A stretch of 6,741 nt of DNA, from the NCBI GenBank assembly GCA_018812385.1, contig JAHJDU010000033.1, forward strand, positions 1-6,741, in the 5' to 3' direction. A model generated the notes under the pieces. That model was not told the origin of the DNA, ran no database searches, and saw only the letters and a list, made by a program, of their open reading frames with translations. Made by a program: the position numbers and the translations under genes. This document shows, piece after piece, positions 1-5,438 of the stretch (within the stretch, counting starts at the first letter, position 1; each line of letters starts with the position of its first letter). The stretch is from Pseudomonadota bacterium (lineage in GTDB: Bacteria > Desulfobacterota > Desulfobacteria > Desulfobacterales > Desulfobacteraceae).

Positions 1-233
1 CCCTCGGCATTATCAGAAGAACCTTGATCATAGGAAAACCAAATATCCTTCACAAACAAGGATTATAAACCATACCAGGAAACGCAACTATGAGTCGATC
101 ATATAGGTGCAGCCAGCATGAGGGATCCAAGACCAGATTGTGTTATACAGGCGGCACACCTGAGTTATTTGCATGGGCAGATCAGTGCCACAAGGCATTT
201 GGATAATTTTATCTCTTTAATAATATCTTATGA

Positions 234-480
234 CTAAGCTGATTTCCCAAAAGGACATGTTGGAAACCTGCATGGGTTGCAGTTAAAGCATAGCCCTCCG
301 TGGCAAAGTTTTGCAAGATCCCTTTTTCCCGGTCTTTCGCCTGCCATAAGCCTTGGCAGAATAAGATCAAAAATGGTTGTTTTATGATAAAGACCACAGG
401 CAGGAAGCCCCATTATAGAAGTGTTTTTATTATATCCCAAAAGAAACATTGCCCCTGGCAGCAGGTATTGTTTTAAAAGG
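234..480 (-). pseudogene. C-terminal remnant of a molybdopterin-binding protein
   Basis: The minus-strand reading frame, read leftward to a TAG at 234-236, encodes a recognisable protein end: LLPGAMFLLGY, then a GLPACGLYHKTTIFDLILPR segment, LMAGE, a GHGGL-like CHGGLCFNC, and a cysteine-rich tail with CNPCRFPTCPFGKSA. From memory, this order (LPGAMF, GLPxCxxYxKTxFDxxLPRxLAGE, HGGLCxxCxxCxxPxCxFGK) is typical of the end of molybdopterin-binding proteins (MoaB/MogA-like fold plus a cysteine tail) in anaerobic bacteria. Only about 80 codons remain of what should be a protein of several hundred. The only possible start is a TTG at the broken edge (498-500), with no ribosome binding site, so it is a truncated relic rather than a small gene. 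The exact break is uncertain, somewhere around 465-495. The frame contains no stops or shifts, so the loss may be recent. Family assignment is by pattern memory, with no database search. Confidence 0.6.
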
Positions 481-491
481 CAAAAGAGTAG

Positions 492-683
492 TTTTTTCAA
501 TTATTTGAAAAGAACTTTGGAAAACAAATTGTCCTTTCTGATAAAAAAACAGGTACAAGACTGACGGATGAGGGCAGAAATCTGCTGGAAAAATACCGAC
601 AATTAAAAAAACGTTGTATGCAGGCAGATGACATTATATTTGAAGATATTTTTATGGATTCAAAGACTCTGATTAGACCATAA
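492..683 (+). pseudogene. C-terminal remnant of a ModE-type winged-helix regulator
   Basis: The plus-strand frame from 492 to TAA 681-683 reads FFQLFEKNFGKQIVLSD, then KKTGTRLTDEGRNLLEKYRQL, then KKRCMQADDIIFEDIF. The series G-F-x-L-F-E, a short glycine/threonine wing, T-x-L-T-x-E-G-R-x-L-L-x-x-Y-R-x-L and a final (A)-x-x-I-F-x-x-F is the second half of the LysR-like DNA-binding domain of short ModE (molybdate-responsive) regulators. The first part, including the recognition helix, is missing. There is an in-frame TAG at 489-491, a TAA at 474-476, and no start codon or ribosome binding site before the homologous part. Such one-domain regulators normally have about 110 residues and here about 63 remain. 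The relic lies head to head with the molybdopterin-binding remnant, which fits an original divergent pair for molybdenum or tungsten cofactor functions. It is probably not translated. Confidence 0.6.
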
Positions 684-704
684 TTTTAAGAAACTGATTA
701 ATAG

Positions 705-746
705 AAAAAGAGTTAATTCAAAAGGGGGAATGAATTAACTCTTTTT
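705..746. terminator. Bidirectional Rho-independent terminator
   Basis: AAAAAGAGTTAATTCA (705-720) and TGAATTAACTCTTTTT (731-746) form a perfect 16-bp stem with a 10-base loop containing GGGGG. Plus-strand transcripts end in an uninterrupted T run (742-749), and minus-strand transcripts end in the complement of the A run at 705-709. It lies 8 bases beyond the stop of the minus-strand 115-residue gene and 22 bases after the stop of the ModE relic, so it can serve both directions. The stem is AU-rich. Confidence 0.85.
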
Positions 747-754
747 TTTAAGCA

Positions 755-1102
755 TTATTTACATTTAGCAGGAGTTGGAGAATCAGCAGCATAATTATAG
801 AGGTAAGAATATATATCGTTAATATCTTCCCCGGAAAGGTTTTTCCATTCGTTGCTGCATTTAAAAAGATCAAAATCCTTTTTTTCAAAAATTCTTTCCC
901 ACTGTGCCATTGTTTTATCACTTGGGCTTACGATAGGGGTTTTTGATTGAACCTCCCCTCTTTCGGCACAGGCTTTATAAACATTTTTATAAGTATATTT
1001 GCCTTTTCGTTTATTCCCTTCAGGGCCCTGGGCAAACAAAAGAGTTGCCCCGGATAATACAAACATGACAACCATTGCAAGAACAATTAATTTTTTATTC
1101 AT
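755..1102 (-). CDS. Secreted cytochrome c-like protein without a haem motif
   Basis: This 115-residue protein starts with a clear Sec signal peptide (residues 1-24: MNKK, a hydrophobic stretch, then LLFA before QG), so it is exported. The mature part has the layout of small monohaem c-type cytochromes: GKYTYKNVYKAC near residues 34-45, KTMAQWERIFEKK at 63-75, a cysteine at 82, and an LSGEDINDIYSYLYNYAADS end at 89-108. Where a cytochrome would carry CXXCH, this protein has C45-A-E-R-G, so covalent haem c attachment in the usual way is not expected. The remaining cysteines are C82 and C114, which could form a disulfide. The start at 1100-1102 is preceded on the minus strand by AAAGAGAGAAAATAA, a weak purine-rich ribosome binding site. 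It lies 55 bases downstream of the outer-membrane barrel gene on the same strand, with a terminator just after it, so the two are probably cotranscribed. Function is unknown. Confidence 0.75.
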   Translation of the reverse strand: MNKKLIVLAMVVMFVLSGATLLFAQGPEGNKRKGKYTYKNVYKACAERGEVQSKTPIVSPSDKTMAQWERIFEKKDFDLFKCSNEWKNLSGEDINDIYSYLYNYAADSPTPAKCK

Positions 1103-1157
1103 TTATTTTCTCTCTTTATCTTTTTATATGAATTCAGTTTTTGTTTCTATCTTTACC

Positions 1158-2840
1158 TTAAAACCGCATTGTTATAGAAGCGGAAAGATCCCATACTTTA
1201 TCAATGACTGGAAAGATTGCATCCAAAGAATTAATTTCTGAAATTTTTACAGGTGCACCAAGGGGATTGCCACTTCCTGTATATTCATAATCATAATATT
1301 TCATTCCCAGTTTCAAAAAGAAATTATTTGAAATGATGGGCTGAATATAATAGGTTTCATAGACACTGCCACGAGCAGCAAGCTTACTGCCTGCAATGGC
1401 ATCCTCAGCTCCGGTAAAGTTAAACCAGTATTCTGATCCCCAATTATATTCAAAACCCAGCTTTGCATCTAAAGGCATGGGAAAAAGTACACCAGCATAT
1501 AAGCTGTATCCGTTCTGGGCTTCAAGCTGTCCGTTGGAGCTTAACAAGCCCTGGCCCATTATCTCATAAAAGGGATTCTGAGAAATCTGTGAAGGATCTG
1601 TATGGCTCCATGACAGAGCCAGGAAAACATCTATATCCTTCCCTATACGCTCATCCAGGTTGGATCTTAACAAAAAAGATGCCCCGTCCCAGTCTCCGAT
1701 TTCAGTTACAGGCTGCATTCGGCTAATATAGCCGCCAGTGTTCGGCTCAAAAGTATAAGTACCGTCAGCATTTTTGATTGGAATAAACGGCATGACGGTC
1801 AACCCGGTAAACCCATCCGTAATATCCCATGCATGGGCATAATTAAAAACAGCACTGGATGAATCATCATTATAAAGGGTTGCAATCACCCCGAACATAT
1901 GGACATCATCAACATCCGTTGAAGTATTCTGAAGTGAATAGGAATTGCCCCATCCGCCTTCAAACCCTAAACCATAACAAAATTTAAATGCGGCTCCAGG
2001 GATATTGAGGGCTTCTTCCAGACCAAAATTCAAAGACGCTCCGTCAAACTGCCAGTTGATAATGCTGGAAAGAGGAGATCCTGCTTCCAGACTATTTTTT
2101 CCATATTCCATTGGTGGTCCGTCTGTTGAAGGACGTCTGCCAAGAGAAAAACTGACGGGAATTTCATCTATTGTATTTGAATACAGAAAATATGCCCGCT
2201 CAAGGCTTATGGTATCGCCATGGGGAACGGAAGATGTATTGCCATCAAGGGTTACATCTCCAAGACTTCCTGTATTGGTTTTTATCCCTGAAGAATCCCC
2301 CCACACTTTATATGCGGCAAGCCTTCCATCAAAACTTAAATTATTGTTAACCTTGGCCTTCATATTCAAGTGAAACTTGTTAGTGGGCAAAAATTCATTT
2401 TTTGCATCATATTTTTCAGTAGGCGGTATCATACCGGCTGCTGCCATTCCTGCAATCCCTCCCTGAATCTGGGCTAATGTTGCACCATTAAATCCGCCCG
2501 AACCAACGGGGGTAAAAAACGCCTGAACTAATGATGACGGTGCCACCTGCATATCGCTATAATATAGGCTGTGAGCTTCTGCCCTCGCTTCAACACCAAG
2601 GGAAATCCTGTCTGTGACAGTATGAAGCTCTGTCTTGTCTACCCGTTCACTGAGGTACTGAACATCTTCTTTTTCTTCTTTGTTTTCTTTTTCCATGGAT
2701 TCTATCTTTTTTTGCAAGGCCTCCATGGTTTGAGACATTTTTTTCAATTCGTTTTTAAGTATTTCCATATCTTCAGCAGCAAATGCTGGTGAAGATAAAA
2801 AAAATACAGAAAAAAGAAAACACACAAATGCTTTTTTCAT
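1158..2840 (-). CDS. DUF3373-like outer-membrane beta-barrel protein
   Basis: This 560-residue protein begins with a signal peptide (MKKAFVCFLFSVFFLSSPAFA, predicted cleavage after A21). Residues 23-72 form a charged heptad-like coiled coil (EILKNELKKM, ALQKKIESMEKENKEEKEDV) of the kind that projects from porins into the periplasm. The rest, from DRISLGVEARAEAHSLYY (77-94) onward, is made of alternating amphipathic strands separated by Gly/Asn/Ser/Asp-rich loops, and the chain ends in a barrel-type C terminus, SASITMRF, with a terminal Phe. Layout and length fit the DUF3373 family found in Geobacter-, Desulfo- and Sulfurimonas-type bacteria. That assignment is from pattern recognition. The substrate is unknown; a channel or a partner for periplasmic redox proteins are both possible. 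The ATG (2838-2840) follows AAAGGAAAAGAGAG on the minus strand, a reasonable ribosome binding site. It is the first gene of a two-gene operon with the cytochrome-like protein. Confidence 0.8.
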   Translation of the reverse strand: MKKAFVCFLFSVFFLSSPAFAAEDMEILKNELKKMSQTMEALQKKIESMEKENKEEKEDVQYLSERVDKTELHTVTDRISLGVEARAEAHSLYYSDMQVAPSSLVQAFFTPVGSGGFNGATLAQIQGGIAGMAAAGMIPPTEKYDAKNEFLPTNKFHLNMKAKVNNNLSFDGRLAAYKVWGDSSGIKTNTGSLGDVTLDGNTSSVPHGDTISLERAYFLYSNTIDEIPVSFSLGRRPSTDGPPMEYGKNSLEAGSPLSSIINWQFDGASLNFGLEEALNIPGAAFKFCYGLGFEGGWGNSYSLQNTSTDVDDVHMFGVIATLYNDDSSSAVFNYAHAWDITDGFTGLTVMPFIPIKNADGTYTFEPNTGGYISRMQPVTEIGDWDGASFLLRSNLDERIGKDIDVFLALSWSHTDPSQISQNPFYEIMGQGLLSSNGQLEAQNGYSLYAGVLFPMPLDAKLGFEYNWGSEYWFNFTGAEDAIAGSKLAARGSVYETYYIQPIISNNFFLKLGMKYYDYEYTGSGNPLGAPVKISEINSLDAIFPVIDKVWDLSASITMRF

Positions 2841-2906
2841 CTCTCTTTTCCTTTCAGTGTTATCAATAAATATTGTTATTAATATTCCTTTTCTCCACTA
2901 CCTTTA

Positions 2907-2921
2907 TCAACAAGCATGCCA
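2907..2921 (-). promoter_or_regulatory. Possible sigma-54 promoter for the barrel operon
   Basis: Read on the minus strand, the site is TGGCATGCTTGTTGA, compared with the sigma-54 consensus TGGCAC-N5-TTGC. The -24 element (TGGCA) and the spacing are right. The -12 element is TTGA instead of TTGC, which changes a normally conserved base. A start about 12 bases downstream would leave a leader of about 55 bases before the ATG. Two palindromes about 105-135 bases upstream could be enhancer-binding sites. No better sigma-70 promoter stands out in this region. Confidence 0.3.
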
Positions 2922-3019
2922 GTGATTAAAATTTTGGAAAAATAGCGTATAAGTTATTGTTTTTTAAAGAAATAATAAAATATTAAGAGAATTGTAATTG
3001 AAAAAAACGTAAGGGCAAC

Positions 3020-3063
3020 ATTAACAATATGTTAATTATATGCATAGAAAATTAACATGTTAA
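3020..3063. promoter_or_regulatory. Two TTAACA/TGTTAA palindromes, operator candidates
   Basis: ATTAACA-ATA-TGTTAAT (3020-3036) and TTAACATGTTAA (3052-3063) are two dyads built from the same half site, with 3 and 0 bases between the halves. Their centres are about 30 bases apart, close to three helical turns. They lie about 180-220 bases upstream of the barrel gene's start codon. Two similar symmetric sites at helical spacing suggest binding of a dimeric regulator, perhaps an activator for the sigma-54-like promoter at 2907-2921. AT-rich background makes chance palindromes fairly common. Confidence 0.35.
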
Positions 3064-3094
3064 CAACAGATTAGACTATGTTTTTGCAAAAAAA

Positions 3095-3134
3095 ATTCGG
3101 GGCAGCTACTGGCGGTATTTAAGCTGCCCCGAAT
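3095..3134 (-). terminator. Strong Rho-independent terminator, minus-strand direction
   Basis: ATTCGGGGCAGCT (3095-3107) and AGCTGCCCCGAAT (3122-3134) form a perfect 13-bp GC-rich stem with a 14-base loop. On the minus strand the stem is followed by a run of T (complement of the A run at 3088-3095), so it terminates leftward transcription. On the plus strand there is no T run. No gene that reads leftward into it is visible between 3140 and 3767. It may now mainly shield the barrel operon's promoter region from read-through. Confidence 0.75.
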
Positions 3135-3154
3135 GACGGTGAGGTATTTATTAA

Positions 3155-3277
3155 AAAAATATTTCCTGTCCTGAATGTAAAAGTAAGGATGTGGGTAAAA
3201 AAATGAGTGTGTCAAGCTTTATGGGAAGCAATAGTTTGGGCAAGTGTGCCACAAGCTCTTCTAAAGGCTTTTCATGA
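3155..3277 (+). pseudogene. C-terminal remnant of an FmdB-type zinc-ribbon protein
   Basis: The frame ending at TGA 3275-3277 reads SCPECKSKDVGKKMSV, then SSFMGSNSLGKC, then ATSSSKGFS. In FmdB-family small zinc-ribbon proteins, the second CXXC knuckle (SCPxCxSxDVxKKxS) is followed by a low-complexity Ser/Gly/Cys tail ending much like this. The first half, with the starting MPIYE(F/Y)xC-type segment and the first CXXC, is missing: an in-frame TAA lies at 3152-3154 and the terminator hairpin at 3095-3134 occupies the place where it should be. An internal ATG at 3203-3205 (MSVSSFMG...) has no good ribosome binding site. It is therefore most likely a 5'-deleted relic of about 40 codons. The match is from memory, without a search. 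Confidence 0.5.
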
Positions 3278-3322
3278 GCTGGATAATTATTTCCTTCAGT
3301 TAGGAGGACAAATTTTAAAAAC

Positions 3323-3362
3323 ATCAAAGGGCTGGGGAATCGGAATTTCCCAGCCCTTTGAT
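3323..3362. terminator. Long hairpin, terminator mainly for the minus strand
   Basis: ATCAAAGGGCTGGG (3323-3336) pairs perfectly with CCCAGCCCTTTGAT (3349-3362). The inner bases GAAT/ATTT extend this to about 18 pairs (one G-U) closed by a CGGA tetraloop. The minus strand continues GTTTTTAAAATTTG, a typical terminator tail. The plus strand continues ATTTAGTG, a much poorer one. It lies 45 bases after the FmdB relic's stop, so it may once have ended that gene's transcript, working both ways. Confidence 0.65.
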
Positions 3363-3426
3363 ATTTAGTGCCTGACCGAAAACCGCCAATTTGCCACGGC
3401 TACTAATATAAATCATGGACTATTAT

Positions 3427-3436
3427 CCCCCCCCCC
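3427..3436 (+). repeat. Homopolymer run of ten C
   Basis: Ten consecutive C within a strongly AT-rich intergenic stretch, about 330 bases upstream of the hdr-type gene. Runs of this length can vary by slippage, but this one is not inside a gene or a recognisable promoter. Confidence 0.9.
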
Positions 3437-3534
3437 TCAATTTCTCAGGACTATCCTGCCAGGTTGCACCATAGAGTTTAAATTTATAGTATAGGAATTT
3501 TCATTTTTAAAAATAATATCATAGCCTTATGATA

Positions 3535-3548
3535 AATTTGATCAAATT
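3535..3548. promoter_or_regulatory. Perfect 14-bp palindrome, operator candidate
   Basis: AATTTGATCAAATT is a perfect dyad about 220 bases upstream of the membrane Hdr gene. It contains TTGATCAA but lacks the 4-base gap of an FNR/CRP site (TTGAT-N4-ATCAA), so that family is not supported. The regulator is unknown. Confidence 0.25.
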
Positions 3549-3630
3549 GTGATTTGTTTTAGCCTATGAGACAGTGTTTTTCAGGGATTATAGTTTGATT
3601 TTATTGTTTTATCAGAGTAGTATCCATTTC

Positions 3631-3684
3631 GACAAATTCCCTGTCTTTGGGCAAATAATACATATCATAGACAGGAAACTTGCC
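3631..3684. promoter_or_regulatory. Spaced inverted repeat upstream of the hdr-type operon
   Basis: GACAAATTCCCTGTCT (3631-3646) and AGACAGGAAACTTGCC (3669-3684) are imperfect inverted copies, with 13 of 16 positions matching, separated by 22 bases. The centres are about 38 bases apart. The pair could be a two-site operator or a leader-RNA stem. It lies 84-137 bases before the start codon, a usual position for control sites. No promoter consensus could be fixed with confidence; TTGCCA at 3680-3685 followed by AT-rich sequence is a weak -35 candidate. Confidence 0.35.
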
Positions 3685-3719
3685 AATATTTTTAATTATT
3701 TTAATTAATTAAACTATCA

Positions 3720-3735
3720 ACTCAGAAAACTGAGT
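3720..3735. promoter_or_regulatory. Small dyad near the hdr-type gene start
   Basis: ACTCAG-AAAA-CTGAGT is a perfect 6-bp inverted repeat with a 4-base loop, 32 bases before the ATG and 20 bases before the AGGAAG ribosome binding site (3756-3761). It could be a small leader hairpin or a protein-binding site. It is short enough to be chance. Confidence 0.25.
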
Positions 3736-3767
3736 GAGTAGTATATATAAAACATAGGAAGAAAACT

Positions 3768-5438
3768 ATGATATTTAAAATTAGCTTTTTTATTTCGTTG
3801 GCAATTTTTATAGCGGGAATACTCTATCGATTTTTCGGTTTTTTCCAAGTTGCAATTGGTCCCGAGGCAAAATCATTTTCTTTTTTAAAACGTGCCACAA
3901 CCTTTTTAAGAAGCTCGTTTATTGTTTTTGTATCTCCCCCCCTTTTGTTCCGATTCTGTAAATCTATTGTTTTGGATGTGGTACTGCAAATAAAATTGCT
4001 GCGCCAGGATTATTTAAAATGGTGTATGCATGTTTTTATCTATTATGGATTTATGGGACTTCTTTTGATACATGCCCTTGAAAATTTTATCAGTGAGCCT
4101 TTGTTTCCAGGCTATTACTCCACAATAAATCCTTTTATGCTGTTAAGGAATGTGCTGGGTGTCATGGTCATCATAGGCCTGATCATTGCCATTCAACGTC
4201 GCAGAAAAAATATCTGGTTACGATTGATAAGCAGGAAAAAAGATTATTTAGCGATTGTTGTGCTTGCCGTGATTATGATTTCAGGGTTTCTCCTTGAGGG
4301 AAGTAAAATAATATCCTCTGCCGTATTTGATGACATGATTGATGAATGGGGCGGCACCATGCTTGATGATGATGAGTTATCAGTCCTGAAAGTTTATTGG
4401 CAGGAAGAATATGGTGTGGTTTTTCCGGATCAAACAATTGAAGTTGATCCTGAGGCCCTGGAAGAGGGGGAAATAGCACATGACAATTATTGCGTTGACT
4501 GCCATTCCAAGCCTGTCTGGGCATTTGTCTCATATCCAATATCCCTTGGAATGCGGCCAATGGCCAAATTGTTCAATGACTGGCGCCTGGATATTTGGTT
4601 GTGGTATATCCATTTTTTAAGCTGTTTTATAGGTCTTGCTTATTTGCCCTTCAGCAAATTTTTGCATATCATAACCACTCCGATAAGTATTTTGGTCAAT
4701 GGCGTTGCCGGTCAAATCATAAAAAAACCTGAGAACAGGGCTACACGAAGAGCGTTGGATTTAAGTGCCTGCACCCAGTGCGGCACCTGCACCCTTCATT
4801 GTTCTGTTGCACCGGTTTATCAAATGATCCCCAACTCCTATATTTTCCCGTCTGAAAAAATATTAGGGTTACAGGAGAGGACTTCCGGCACATCTTTAAA
4901 TTCGGAAACCCGGCAAAAATTTTCCGAGGGCAGTTTTATCTGTACCAATTGTAATCGGTGCTCTGAACTTTGTCCTGCAGGTATCAACCTTCAGGATTTA
5001 TGGATTGAAAGTAAAAAAGATTTATCTCAGGAACAATTTTGTGAACCGTTTGTCAAGCTCAGGAATACTCAAATAGAAAAAGGGTCGCAATCTTCTAAAG
5101 AGCCTGCCATAGTAATTCGCTCAAAACAAAATATAAAGTCAGAGCATTTGAAAAATTCCATTCGAGCCAATTCTTTTTCTCAATGTTACAAATGTACGAC
5201 TTGTACCAATTCTTGTCCAATTGTCGGAATTTCAGAAAATTACAATGCTATAGGGATGGCACCGCATCAAATTATGCATGCCTTATCTTTGGGATTAACA
5301 GATATGGTAATGAATACCAGTATGATCTGGGATTGTTTAACCTGTTATCAATGTCAGGAAAATTGCCCCCAGGGTGTTCAAATTACAGATATTTTTTATG
5401 AAATCAAAAACATGGTATATGAAAAGGAATACAGATGA
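3768..5438 (+). CDS. Membrane cytochrome b/c - HdrC-HdrC fusion oxidoreductase
   Basis: This 556-residue protein seems to carry electrons across the membrane to or from cytoplasmic Fe-S centres. Residues 1-310 resemble NarI/DsrM/HdrE cytochrome b: helices near 5-28, 86-105, 126-143, 160-178 and 274-305, with an amphipathic stretch at 45-80. H88 and H102 lie in the second helix, H282 and H300 in the last; the 18-residue spacing of the latter equals that of the NarI haem ligands. The loop after helix four (about 179-273) is acidic and holds C242-V-D-C-H246, one c-type haem site. The positive-inside rule (RRRKN at 144-148, KKPENRATRR at 319-328) puts this loop in the periplasm and the C terminus in the cytoplasm. 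Four CxxCxxCxxxC motifs follow, at C335/338/341/345, C392/395/398/402, C473/476/479/483 and C523/526/529/533, i.e. two HdrC-like modules for four [4Fe-4S] clusters. AGGAAG lies 6 bases before the ATG. The stop overlaps the hdrB-like start by 4 bases. No flavin site is seen. Confidence 0.85.
   Translation: MIFKISFFISLAIFIAGILYRFFGFFQVAIGPEAKSFSFLKRATTFLRSSFIVFVSPPLLFRFCKSIVLDVVLQIKLLRQDYLKWCMHVFIYYGFMGLLLIHALENFISEPLFPGYYSTINPFMLLRNVLGVMVIIGLIIAIQRRRKNIWLRLISRKKDYLAIVVLAVIMISGFLLEGSKIISSAVFDDMIDEWGGTMLDDDELSVLKVYWQEEYGVVFPDQTIEVDPEALEEGEIAHDNYCVDCHSKPVWAFVSYPISLGMRPMAKLFNDWRLDIWLWYIHFLSCFIGLAYLPFSKFLHIITTPISILVNGVAGQIIKKPENRATRRALDLSACTQCGTCTLHCSVAPVYQMIPNSYIFPSEKILGLQERTSGTSLNSETRQKFSEGSFICTNCNRCSELCPAGINLQDLWIESKKDLSQEQFCEPFVKLRNTQIEKGSQSSKEPAIVIRSKQNIKSEHLKNSIRANSFSQCYKCTTCTNSCPIVGISENYNAIGMAPHQIMHALSLGLTDMVMNTSMIWDCLTCYQCQENCPQGVQITDIFYEIKNMVYEKEYR

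Noticed and set aside
90..206. Plus-strand open frame of 38 codons (starts MSRSYRCSQHEG).
   Set aside because: No ribosome binding site, no recognised family and no context. Nothing else in 1-233 could be supported as a gene on either strand.
453..491. Plus-strand codons before the ModE relic that seem to continue the family pattern (W-Q-Q-V...K-A-K-E) with two in-frame stops.
   Set aside because: The same bases encode the LLPGAMF segment of the molybdopterin-binding remnant on the other strand, which is a better and uninterrupted match. The ModE resemblance there is probably coincidence.
3301..3322. Strong Shine-Dalgarno-like TAGGAGG.
   Set aside because: No start codon follows at a usable distance and the sequence runs straight into the hairpin at 3323.
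3155..3400. Minus-strand open frame of nearly 80 codons across the FmdB relic and hairpin.
   Set aside because: It is the antisense of the better-supported FmdB fragment and of the terminator hairpin, with no family resemblance.
3363..3420. GTGCCTGACCGAAAACCGCCAATTTGCC-like GC-richer patch considered as an insertion-sequence end.
   Set aside because: No matching inverted copy, target-site duplication or transposase sequence was found in the window.
3535..3548. FNR/CRP-type site in TTGATCAA.
   Set aside because: The 4-base gap between half sites required by this family is missing.
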